Below are positions 57,016 through 64,000 of a DNA stretch of 64,000 nt, one piece after another. Made by a program: the position numbers and the translations under genes. A model generated the notes under the pieces. It was not told where the DNA came from, ran no database searches, and worked only from the letters and a program-made list of their open reading frames with translations. The first letter of the stretch is position 1; every line of letters starts with the position of its first letter. This DNA comes from Pectinatus cerevisiiphilus. GTDB lineage: Bacteria; Bacillota; Negativicutes; Selenomonadales; Selenomonadaceae. The DNA lies in NCBI RefSeq assembly GCF_004341685.1, contig NZ_SMAA01000003.1, positions 158,124-222,123 of the forward strand, in the 5' to 3' direction.

Positions 57016-57714
57016 TTATATCAGTTTTTCTACTGCTGACAGCAAGTCAGCACTGCTTTTAACTTCCTTATCAGCAAGGCTGGTCGGCTCGGGACACAGA
57101 CGTTGTCTGTGATTGAACCATACTGTCTTCCATCCGGCATTATAGGCACCTATGATGTCTGTTTCATAGGTGTCTCCTATATACCATGTTTCTGCAGAAA
57201 TTATATTTAATTGTTTTTCGATGTATTTGAAAGCATTAATGTCAGGTTTTAGATATCCTGTATCCTCAGAGATAAAAATCTTGTCATCACTAAACCACCG
57301 ATTCAGTCCCAAAGCCAAGATTTTTCTGTACTGAACCTGTCGCCTACCATTTGAGAGTATCGCTATAAGGATATGGTTCTTTCTACAAAGATTCAGTATC
57401 TTCACTATAATATCAGGAAGTGATATACGGGCTTGATGATAACGGTATTTTACTTCAAAAAGTTCAGCATCTTTTTTTGATATTGTTATTCCAGCGTCAT
57501 GGTATGTTTTTTTGATGCGCAGGTAGAAGCAATCTTTTGAGGAAATAAATCCTTTTTTCTCCAGTTCAAGTATTTTATCCGAATATATTCTCGATTTTAT
57601 AAATAGTTCATTGCAGTCGATATTTGTTTTGTCGATATACAGCTCTTTATGCACATTTTGAAATGGTTGCATTAGATCATAGAGAGTATCGTCCATATCA
57701 AAAATGACATTCAC
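57016..57714 (-). CDS. HAD family hydrolase (phosphatase-like)
   Basis: 232-residue haloacid dehalogenase-fold protein. Motif I FDMDDTLYDL is at residues 5-14, motif II ILSNGRR near residue 119, motif III lysine in GYLKPD and motif IV GDTYETDIIGAYNAGWKT near residue 180; a helical cap lies between motifs I and II, as in class I phosphoglycolate- or pyrimidine-phosphatase-like members. It is the last gene of the PTS/GatZ operon, 63 bases after the GatZ-like gene, so it may remove phosphate from a sugar-phosphate intermediate, an inference from context. Confidence 0.86.
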   Translation of the reverse strand: MNVIFDMDDTLYDLMQPFQNVHKELYIDKTNIDCNELFIKSRIYSDKILELEKKGFISSKDCFYLRIKKTYHDAGITISKKDAELFEVKYRYHQARISLPDIIVKILNLCRKNHILIAILSNGRRQVQYRKILALGLNRWFSDDKIFISEDTGYLKPDINAFKYIEKQLNIISAETWYIGDTYETDIIGAYNAGWKTVWFNHRQRLCPEPTSLADKEVKSSADLLSAVEKLI

Positions 57715-57777
57715 GATAGATTTCTCCTTTTCTGATAGAAATAAACGAATATTAAATGGATAATATTTGCTCTCTTA

Positions 57778-59040
57778 TTATCTTTTTTTCAATTTTGTGG
57801 TAAGACCTTTAAGATTGAAACATTCAACATATCGGTCAATAGAATTTTTAATTTTATAAATTACATATTTTTCACCGTCAATACCGCTTGTTGCCAAATT
57901 TTCATATAGGATGGTTGTCTCCTGTTTGACACGGTCATTATTGAAGGTGTAATGACCACTTATTTCAGTGATAAGCAATGTGAGTTTTTTATCTCTGAAG
58001 ATTTCTTCCGGAGACAGTGTGTCCTTGCCGTTGACCATCCATTTTTTCCAACGGCCGCTTTTTACAGCTTCCTGCCGCAGTACCTGACCTAGTTTTGATG
58101 GTTTTTTTAAGATTCTCTGCGCTGCTAGACGTTTTTCAACCTCAGTGAGTTTAAGATAAGCCTGTGTTTCCACTGTACCAAATTCGGGAGCGACATTCAT
58201 TGCCGTTACACCAAGTGCAGGATGTTCCAGCAGAACAGCATCGTCAAGATAATCCCCGTTATGCTCCTTAAGACCTACACCATATTTTTTAGCAATTGCC
58301 GATAGTTCTTTACATGAAGCAGAGTCTACGTGACCTACATTTTTTGTAAGACGTGTAAGCGTACCCGTATTGCCAACGATGAATGCAGGATGTGGTAGTT
58401 TCTTTTCATCAAGGCGGGCAATAAGCTTTTTTATAAATTTTTCATAATTTTCACTGGAAGTTAAACCACCGTTTGTTTCTTCTGTGCCTACTTCATAGCT
58501 GATAGCGGGCAAACCGCGTACGATACGTTCTTTTTCGGCATATTCTATAAGTTCTACTGTGCGGTTAATGTTGACATCCATGTTAATGACCTTACCAATA
58601 GTATAGGGATCCTTAGTAGGATCTATATGCAGCAAATTAAATTTGCTAATTAAATCAATAAGATAGGATTTTTTACCAAGGGCCATTGCTTCTTTTTCTG
58701 GCAGATGGGCATTGCGCTCATTATCACGCTGCCAAGGACCACCGTGGTCACGGCAAAGGAAGTAAAGACCGTCGTAATTTATTTCTTTAGCGACCTTTTT
58801 GATCGCGTCAGCAAAACGTTCCTGATTCCAATTACATACGTACCCACCACCCAATTCATCTGCATCGACCTGATTGCGACTCGCAATAAACATCAACGGA
58901 AAATCTTTTTCTTTTGCAAGTATCATGGATGCTTTTATCAAGTTTATGGACATTGGTCCGATCCCTAGCATACTTGCCTTATTGTTTCCATTAAAAGCCA
59001 GCATTTTCTGTACAACTTCATTTAATGTAATTTTATCCAT
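57778..59040 (-). CDS. GatZ/KbaZ-like protein (D-tagatose-bisphosphate aldolase, non-catalytic subunit family)
   Basis: 420-residue TIM-barrel protein of the GatZ/KbaZ family: SMLGIGPMSINLIKASMILA near the N-terminus, CRDHGGPWQRDNER near residue 106, SYEVGTEETNGGLT near residue 200 and KEHNGDYLDDAVL near residue 275. In enterobacteria the relative supports the GatY/KbaY aldolase. No such catalytic partner is encoded in this operon, so the protein may act alone or with another aldolase. ATG at 59040 is nine bases after AAGGAG; an in-frame TTG upstream overlaps that site. It lies directly after the EIIC gene. Confidence 0.85.
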   Translation of the reverse strand: MDKITLNEVVQKMLAFNGNNKASMLGIGPMSINLIKASMILAKEKDFPLMFIASRNQVDADELGGGYVCNWNQERFADAIKKVAKEINYDGLYFLCRDHGGPWQRDNERNAHLPEKEAMALGKKSYLIDLISKFNLLHIDPTKDPYTIGKVINMDVNINRTVELIEYAEKERIVRGLPAISYEVGTEETNGGLTSSENYEKFIKKLIARLDEKKLPHPAFIVGNTGTLTRLTKNVGHVDSASCKELSAIAKKYGVGLKEHNGDYLDDAVLLEHPALGVTAMNVAPEFGTVETQAYLKLTEVEKRLAAQRILKKPSKLGQVLRQEAVKSGRWKKWMVNGKDTLSPEEIFRDKKLTLLITEISGHYTFNNDRVKQETTILYENLATSGIDGEKYVIYKIKNSIDRYVECFNLKGLTTKLKKR

Positions 59041-59076
59041 TACCAAGAACTCCTTCAAAGTATTATTTGAATTATT

Positions 59077-60132
59077 TTATTGTTCCTTTTCAATATTTGG
59101 ACGCAATAAGTGCAGACAAATGGCTGTTACTATCACACCGACAGCCATATCTACTGCATACCACAGCGGTGCTTTATTAACTGCAGCAATAACGATAAGC
59201 CCACCGTGAGGCACCATGCATTCCACGCCGTGAATCATTCCTAGCCCTGCACCGACCGCGCTACCAATCATAATAGATGGTACCACAGTTTTCAGACTTT
59301 TTACGGCGAACGGAATAGCTCCTTCAGTAATACCGATAAGTCCCATAAAAGCTGCAGACGATCCCATACGACGATCATCTGCACCCCACTTACGCCGTGA
59401 AATAAAGGTTGACAGTGCAATACCAAGCGGTGGAACTGCAACCGCTATACGATAAGCCCCATTGGGACCATATATTCCCTCTGCCATGAGTGCCAGTGTA
59501 AAAGCTGTTGCAGTTTTATTGACAGGGCCGCCCATGTCAAATGCTGCCATTGCTCCAAGAATTAGGCCGAGTACTAAAGCGCTACCGCCCTGCATACCAG
59601 ACAGTATGGTTATCAACCAACTCATTGCTATTCCTATCGGACCTACCAGAATGTATATATATACCATGGAAATAATAACTGTAGTAACAATGGGAATTAT
59701 TAATATAGGCATAATGGTTTTTACGGTATCGCCGACTTTCCATTTTTTTACCCATCTTGCTAAAAATCCGCACAGTATCCCCATCAGCATTGCACCAAGA
59801 AAACCTGTCTGAACATGATTTTCACCGATCGGCGTATTAGCTATGAAGCCAGTAATCATTCCGGGGGTAATACCTGGTTTTCCTGCAAGGGAATAGGCAA
59901 TGTAGCCTGACAGAACCGGAATCATCATTGAAAAACCTGCGCTGCCTATTATCCCGAGATTTTGAAGAAAAGGATTGGTAACAACCATCCCCTTACCAGC
60001 AGTGGCATCACCGCCGGCCAATGATAAAGCCAGACATATGCCTCCGACGACGACTGTCGGCATCATATAAGAAACGCCTGTGCTGAAAGCCTTGGTTAAA
60101 TCACTAATAAAGCCTTTCATTGTATCTGACAT
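59077..60132 (-). CDS. PTS fructose-family transporter, EIIC component
   Basis: 351-residue membrane permease of the fructose PTS family, about nine or ten spans. Typical segments: SYMMPTVVVGGICLALSLA, PVLSGYIAYSLAGKPGITPG, FDMGGPVNKTATAFTLALM near residue 205 and GITEGAIPFAVKS near residue 272. It carries no B or A domain; these are separate genes upstream. The translocated sugar is likely a ketose or related hexose/pentose, with no closer guess from sequence. The ribosome binding site is AAGGAGGAT. Confidence 0.92.
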   Translation of the reverse strand: MSDTMKGFISDLTKAFSTGVSYMMPTVVVGGICLALSLAGGDATAGKGMVVTNPFLQNLGIIGSAGFSMMIPVLSGYIAYSLAGKPGITPGMITGFIANTPIGENHVQTGFLGAMLMGILCGFLARWVKKWKVGDTVKTIMPILIIPIVTTVIISMVYIYILVGPIGIAMSWLITILSGMQGGSALVLGLILGAMAAFDMGGPVNKTATAFTLALMAEGIYGPNGAYRIAVAVPPLGIALSTFISRRKWGADDRRMGSSAAFMGLIGITEGAIPFAVKSLKTVVPSIMIGSAVGAGLGMIHGVECMVPHGGLIVIAAVNKAPLWYAVDMAVGVIVTAICLHLLRPNIEKEQ

Positions 60133-60159
60133 CGTCTTATCCTCCTTATATACAGCAGT

Positions 60160-60480
60160 TTATTTTACTAGGCTGACAGCCTTATCGATGACCGCCGCAG
60201 GATTGCGGATAACTTCTGCGGGATTTAAAGTCAGGATTTTGCCTGCATCATCCTTTTCTTCAAAACGTTCTTCTCCTTCAATACCGATGGCTACAGCCAT
60301 GATTACAACGTCAGCTTCTGTAATTTCTTCTTCACTCAATTCATTGTCTATTCCCATGCCACCCTGTGTTTCCACCTTTACCTCATAGCCTCTTCTTTTA
60401 CACTCCTGCTCAATTGCCTCCTGTGCCATATATGTGTGGGCTACACCAGTAATACAAGCCGTAACTCCTACAATTTTCAT
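60160..60480 (-). CDS. PTS fructose-family EIIB component
   Basis: 106-residue cytoplasmic phosphocarrier. The phosphorylated cysteine is C9 in VTACITGVAHTYMAQEAIE, a fructose-type IIB active site; VKVETQGGMGIDNELS follows. It receives phosphate from EIIA and passes it to the sugar carried by EIIC. ATG at 60480 gives good spacing from GGAAGG; the earlier ATG at 60489 is too close to it. Confidence 0.93.
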   Translation of the reverse strand: MKIVGVTACITGVAHTYMAQEAIEQECKRRGYEVKVETQGGMGIDNELSEEEITEADVVIMAVAIGIEGEERFEEKDDAGKILTLNPAEVIRNPAAVIDKAVSLVK

Positions 60481-60509
60481 ATGAATCATTTCCTTCCTTT
60501 TTATTAATA

Positions 60510-60959
60510 TTAAAGTTTTTTATTGATTGAATTCAAAAGTTTAAATGCTTCCTTTTCTGTTTGGCATCTGAACAGCTCTTCTCGAAAACTGTTATTGATT
60601 AATTTTTTGCTGATCTCAGAAATGGCCTTCAGGTGCAACTTATTTGTGTGTTTTTCTGGTACACCGATAAGAAATATAGCTTTTACACGGTCTTTTGTTA
60701 TATTATCCCATTCAAAAGCTTCCTTTACGTTCACATAAGCAATAAATGCTTCTTTTACCGCATCTGTTTTTCCGTGCGGAATGGCGATACCGTATCCGAT
60801 AGAAGTCGAAATGTCCGCTTCACGATCTAATACTGTTGCGATGAATTTTTGCTGATCGTGCAGCATGCCGGCTTTGTCAGCCATTGCCGCAATAAAATCG
60901 ATGACGGCAAGACGGTTTTGAAATGATTGTCTAATAAAAATCAGTTTTCGGCTGATCAT
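60510..60959 (-). CDS. PTS EIIA component (fructose/mannitol type)
   Basis: 149-residue EIIA2-family protein; the phospho-accepting histidine is in GYGIAIPHGKTD near residue 65, followed by VKAIFLIGVPEKHTNKHL-like sequence. It takes phosphate from HPr and hands it to EIIB. ATG at 60959 lies nine bases after AGGAG; an ATG three codons upstream overlaps that site. It lies between the PRD regulator and EIIB in the same operon. Confidence 0.92.
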   Translation of the reverse strand: MISRKLIFIRQSFQNRLAVIDFIAAMADKAGMLHDQQKFIATVLDREADISTSIGYGIAIPHGKTDAVKEAFIAYVNVKEAFEWDNITKDRVKAIFLIGVPEKHTNKLHLKAISEISKKLINNSFREELFRCQTEKEAFKLLNSINKKL

Positions 60960-60984
60960 TTTCCACATCTCCTATGTTATAGAC

Positions 60985-62922
60985 TCATAGACTCAGCAAA
61001 TGAGCTAAACTTTTTTTGAATTTTTTGGTGTCTTCTCTGCCGAATTTCTTAATTTCAGTTCTTATATTCGAACGGACCATTTTTTTGTAAAATGTCGAAA
61101 ATAAAGCAAAATTTGCCATGAATTGTTCTTTGGAAACGGCAAACATAAAAACATAACTCACATCAGATATTTCCCAATGAACTGGCTCCTGTAGACGAAG
61201 AATTACCAGTTTTGATTCTCTGACAAAATCCGGGTTTCCATGCGGTATTGCAATCAGTTCTATATCGGTTGAGGAAATATTCTCTCGTTCAATAACACTT
61301 TCCAAATAATTTTCGGTAACTAATTTGTCTTTATACAGTGAAGTAGCCGCTATTTTTATTGCCTCATTCCTAGATCTGATGTCTTTTACATCTATGACTG
61401 CCGCATGCATAATAGAAAGTGCTAATAGATTATTGATACAGTGCATTTCTATAAAATATCTGATTTGCTTAAGCTCATTTTGCGTGAGTAAAGGTGTTAT
61501 ATAAATTACAGGGATTGTTTTTGCTTCAATGTTTTCTGTGCTTAAAACAAGATCTGCATCGAAGCTTTTCATTTGAAAAAAATGCTGCATGGATATGGTA
61601 TCCGCAATCTCCACCATGTGAAAAATTCTTTCTATTTTTGCGGCAATTAAGCTTGCTGCTGCCATACCATAGTGGCAGACAACAAGAATTCGGAGTTTCT
61701 TTTCACCATTTTTCATTCGTTCGATTGCTGCTTGAAAATGTAGTGTCAGATAGGTCATTTCATCATTGGATGGTTTGTACATGAACCTAGACGAAATGAC
61801 TTCAGCAGTAACAGCAGCCATCTCAAATCCTAAGGGATATTGATGCTTTATGTCATGCCAACTGTAATCTAGAGAGAATTTTTTCAGCAGATCTCTGCGC
61901 AAAACTGTAGTATAAATATGCACGGAAAGACCTTTCATCAATTCCTGATCTGCGTTGAAATCTATTGACATACGCTCAAAGATTTTTCGAAATATTTCAC
62001 CGACTACATCTCTCATTTCGCGTACAAATTTTGTGCTGTCTGATATTTTTTGTTTACGCAATGTCATAAATAGATAACACAAATAATTTTGTTCATTGGT
62101 GTCATAAATTTGCAGTATAGAGCAAATTGTTTTGGCCACAGCTAGATATTCCTTTTCTCCCTGCATGCCATGTATTATGTCGAAAAAAGCAGTTTCTATA
62201 TATACTGTTTTTTTACTGCGCTGACAAAATTGAATGTAGATGATTTGCAGAAAAAATTGGCATATTGCCTCATCTGTGAAGATAAAAGCTGAGATGCTTT
62301 GAAGGTAATGAAGAGCTTTCATTCCTTTTATAATGTATTCAGGAATAATATATTGCAAAATAGGAAAATGTCTTACATGAAACTGTTTAAGTTCTTTAGT
62401 GAAATTAATGCCTTGGACATATGGCTCCATCACTTCCACAAAGCGACTTCGTTTTTCTATTTGCGATGCTATGCTACGAATGCCGTGATGCCGAGTTGAC
62501 TGTAATTCTTCAGGATATTTTTTCAATAAGGATGCCATAATTTTTTCGATAAGCGATTTACTGACATACAAAGTATCAGCCATATCCTGCAGAACAACAA
62601 AACTATCATTAAAAAGCATCATTAAAATAATTTGTTTTTCCAGCGAAAATTCTAGCATTAACTCTGAAATTTTTAATACATAGGGCATATTTTCTATACC
62701 GTATATACATAGCTGGTTTCCTGGTAAAATTTCTATGGTTACATCATGGTCTTTCATAAAACCTTTTATGTTTTGCAAATCAGATTTAACGGTCTGCATT
62801 GAAACATTCATAGTTTTCCCAAGTTCCTTTATACCAACTTTAGGATTTTCAATTATACATTTTATAAGGTTAACTTGTCGTCTTACCAGTTTCATGTTTT
62901 TGCCTCCGTCTGAATAAATCAT
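60985..62922 (-). CDS. PRD-domain transcriptional regulator with EIIB- and EIIA-like domains (MtlR/LicR-type)
   Basis: About 645 residues. N-terminal helix-turn-helix domains (RRQVNLIKCIIENPKVGIKE, then MNVSMQTVKSDLQNIKGFM), two PTS regulation domains (roughly 180-280 and 290-390), an EIIB-like domain opening with KLRILVVCHYGMAAASLI near residue 405, and an EIIA-like domain with IELIAIPHGNPDFV near residue 565. Such proteins activate their own PTS operon, tuned by phosphorylation of PRD histidines. Two starts are plausible: ATG 62922 after AAAGGAG or ATG 62895 after GGAGG; I use the first. It heads the operon. Confidence 0.9.
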   Translation of the reverse strand: MIYSDGGKNMKLVRRQVNLIKCIIENPKVGIKELGKTMNVSMQTVKSDLQNIKGFMKDHDVTIEILPGNQLCIYGIENMPYVLKISELMLEFSLEKQIILMMLFNDSFVVLQDMADTLYVSKSLIEKIMASLLKKYPEELQSTRHHGIRSIASQIEKRSRFVEVMEPYVQGINFTKELKQFHVRHFPILQYIIPEYIIKGMKALHYLQSISAFIFTDEAICQFFLQIIYIQFCQRSKKTVYIETAFFDIIHGMQGEKEYLAVAKTICSILQIYDTNEQNYLCYLFMTLRKQKISDSTKFVREMRDVVGEIFRKIFERMSIDFNADQELMKGLSVHIYTTVLRRDLLKKFSLDYSWHDIKHQYPLGFEMAAVTAEVISSRFMYKPSNDEMTYLTLHFQAAIERMKNGEKKLRILVVCHYGMAAASLIAAKIERIFHMVEIADTISMQHFFQMKSFDADLVLSTENIEAKTIPVIYITPLLTQNELKQIRYFIEMHCINNLLALSIMHAAVIDVKDIRSRNEAIKIAATSLYKDKLVTENYLESVIERENISSTDIELIAIPHGNPDFVRESKLVILRLQEPVHWEISDVSYVFMFAVSKEQFMANFALFSTFYKKMVRSNIRTEIKKFGREDTKKFKKSLAHLLSL

Positions 62923-62984
62923 AGCAAATCTCTCCTTTAAGTAAAACTCAATATAATTCCATAAATTCAAAAAAAAATGTGTTT

Positions 62985-63019
62985 TTCAAATTATCATTTT
63001 ATTATAATGATAATTTGAA
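62985..63019 (-). promoter_or_regulatory. Perfect inverted-repeat operator upstream of the PTS operon
   Basis: TTCAAATTATCATT (62985-62998) and its exact complement (63006-63019) are separated by seven bases. The -10 box of the promoter lies in its centre, so a bound protein would compete with RNA polymerase or, for an activator with a second site, position it. The cognate regulator is unknown; the PRD protein is one candidate. Confidence 0.65.
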
Positions 63020-63029
63020 CAGTCTGTAA
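63001..63029 (-). promoter_or_regulatory. Promoter of the PRD-PTS-GatZ-HAD operon
   Basis: On the minus strand TTACAG (63024-63029), 17 bases, TATAAT (63001-63006), about 80 bases before the regulator gene. Confidence 0.6.
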
Positions 63030-63081
63030 ATTCACTAACTGTCTAATTTCTTTTAAAAATACTTTTGAAGAGTTTTATAAT

Positions 63082-63278
63082 TTACTGATGAATATAGTTA
63101 TATAGAATCTTAGTGCAAACCATTTCATTATGTACAAATATATTCTTACATCTAGCAAAATCCAAAGCAGTATCAATTGACCATTTATACTGTTTTACTT
63201 TTTCTTCACCCCAAAATAAAAAGGTTGAATAAGACTTGTCCACAACATATTAAAAGGTCTTCGGTGCTTCCTTTTATA
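63082..63278 (-). pseudogene. IS30-family transposase remnant
   Basis: A 55-codon open stretch (63082-63249, no start codon) encodes KVKQYKWSIDTALDFARCKN followed by NEMVCTKILYNYI, which resembles the conserved middle of long IS30-type transposases (WSxDxxxGxA...MVCTKTLYNYxD). Just upstream, in another frame, lies YKRKHRRPFNML, matching the preceding basic segment of the same family, so a frameshift occurred near 63250. Both ends of the protein are missing and no terminal inverted repeats were found. Confidence 0.55.
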
Positions 63279-63549
63279 GATAATTTGTCCAGTGTTGACT
63301 AAATACGTAATGTCGTGTTATGACTATTGTAATCTATCTACAATGATTACCCCAAATAATTTCTTATTCAACATTTAAATCACAACACGAGATCACTATG
63401 AATTTTTTATCCGTTCAAATTCATTTTACAATTAACTTTCTGAAAGAATTTGTTTTAGTGTCAAGAACTTTAAGAGATTCTTAATAGATGGATGTTTATT
63501 GTTAATTAAAAAAACAGCAGGATAATATTCCTACTGCTTTTGTAATGCC
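63279..63549. other. Unassigned AT-rich stretch between two gene relics
   Basis: 271 bases with no recognisable gene. The hairpin at 63508-63541 is at its right end. Confidence 0.5.
63508..63541 (-). terminator. Possible terminator after the GNAT relic
   Basis: AGCAG and CTGCT pair around a 13-base loop; on the minus strand a run of seven T follows. Confidence 0.45.
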
Positions 63550-63836
63550 TTAATTTCTTGCCAAAACTTCCAACATTTCCATAAATTTTTGGGAGATTCC
63601 TTTTCCATTGTATTTTTCTCGGATAAATACTCTTTTTACTTCTGTGCATCCATTATCATATACAACGATTACGTAATGAATATCATCAAGGGAGTTATAT
63701 GGAATATATTGCTCTCTGTTTTTTTCGCCTTTAACTAAATTATTAAAAAAATGATCTAAAGCGTGGTATAACCAGATAAATGCCCATTTTTCCCGTCAAT
63801 ATACTCAAAACGCATATTTTTAACCCGCCCAATCAT
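63550..63836 (-). pseudogene. Broken GNAT-family N-acetyltransferase gene
   Basis: Minus-strand reading from ATG 63836 gives MIGRVKNMRFEYIDGKNGH and soon stops; a shift near 63780 restores WLYHALDHFFNNLVKGEKN then YNSLDDIHYVIVVYDN, then directly TEVKRVFIREKYNGKGISQK and a stop after EVLARN. In intact relatives about 18 residues lie between the YDxG and EVKRVFV parts, and some 60 residues follow the acetyl-CoA loop R-x-x-G-K-G-I. So there is an N-terminal frameshift, an internal deletion and a premature end. Confidence 0.6.
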
Positions 63837-64000
63837 TTTTCGTTTAATATATTATTTTAAATTTTGTCTAATAAGTAAATTAATCAAGTATTATTAGCTT
63901 CTTAACCCTGTGTGTTAGCATAGTTGTCAGTGATAGATGAAAGCTTTTGTGTTACTATAGAGAAGTATCACAGAAAGGAGCTCGACACCCATGCAGTATA
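63837..64000. other. Window end; possible start of a further gene at 63991
   Basis: AT-rich, with AAAGGAG at 63974 ten bases before an ATG at 63991 (+) that opens a frame cut by the window end. Ten coding bases are too few for identification; an insertion-sequence gene would fit the neighbourhood but is a guess. Confidence 0.3.

Noticed and set aside
1..64000. tRNA, rRNA, tmRNA or SRP RNA genes
   Set aside because: I looked for cloverleaf signatures and conserved rRNA segments in all intergenic regions and saw none.

Overview
The window looks like a piece of the chromosome of a low-GC anaerobic firmicute with a Gram-negative type envelope, most likely a member of the Negativicutes (Selenomonas/Megamonas/Pectinatus-like). 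The basis is: the firmicute gene order aroA-cmk-plsC-ispH-S1 and divIC-S1-tilS-hpt-ftsH; a large single-chain pyruvate:ferredoxin oxidoreductase (anaerobic metabolism); an LPS-type GT9 heptosyltransferase and an Hfq typical of a diderm; and frequent TTG/GTG starts behind strong AGGAGG-like ribosome binding sites. The genus is an inference. No rRNA, tRNA or intact mobile element was found.

1-16.4 kb: housekeeping genes. A forward run holds a 5'-truncated flavoprotein, aroA, cmk, plsC, ispH overlapping an S1 protein, a DUF512 radical-SAM protein, der and plsY. It meets a reverse run (MFS transporter, GT9 glycosyltransferase, hfq, miaA, metal-dependent hydrolase) at a palindromic bidirectional terminator. 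Thiamine pyrophosphokinase (+) has a structured leader and faces an M18 aminopeptidase (-). 16.5-25.5 kb, all reverse: the conserved but uncharacterised PFL(UPF0210)-ACT pair, nifJ, two radical SAM genes and a PLD-like lipoprotein. 26-33.5 kb: a LysR regulator (+) faces the reverse cluster divIC-S1-tilS-hpt-ftsH, with an MGDG-synthase-like glycosyltransferase upstream. 33.9-41.2 kb: recJ, a Fur-box-controlled feoA-feoB-FeoB-associated operon, then a CocE/NonD hydrolase preceded by an HxlR regulator frameshifted at an A7 tract. 41.4-49 kb: guaA and fba (reverse), typA and sepF (forward), and a REC-REC-GGDEF-hemerythrin diguanylate cyclase behind a c-di-GMP-I riboswitch.

49-57 kb: rpoB and rpoC, with an unusual 5' leader (perfect promoter, long hairpin, 13-codon ORF, terminator-like hairpin) and no ribosomal protein genes next to them. 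57-63 kb: a reverse operon for uptake and breakdown of an unknown sugar: PRD/EIIA regulator, fructose-family EIIA, EIIB, EIIC, GatZ/KbaZ-like protein and HAD phosphatase, with a promoter whose -10 lies in a perfect 14-bp inverted repeat. The last kilobase is decayed sequence: an IS30-family transposase relic and a broken GNAT acetyltransferase.

The least explained structures are: (i) three copies of a palindromic repeat, each in a convergent gene junction, with compensatory stem changes and one inverted loop; (ii) the c-di-GMP riboswitch whose terminator competes with the aptamer; (iii) the rpoB leader; (iv) an isolated type I-C-like CRISPR repeat at 25573; (v) the frameshifted HxlR gene; and (vi) a 50-bp perfect palindrome at 16524.
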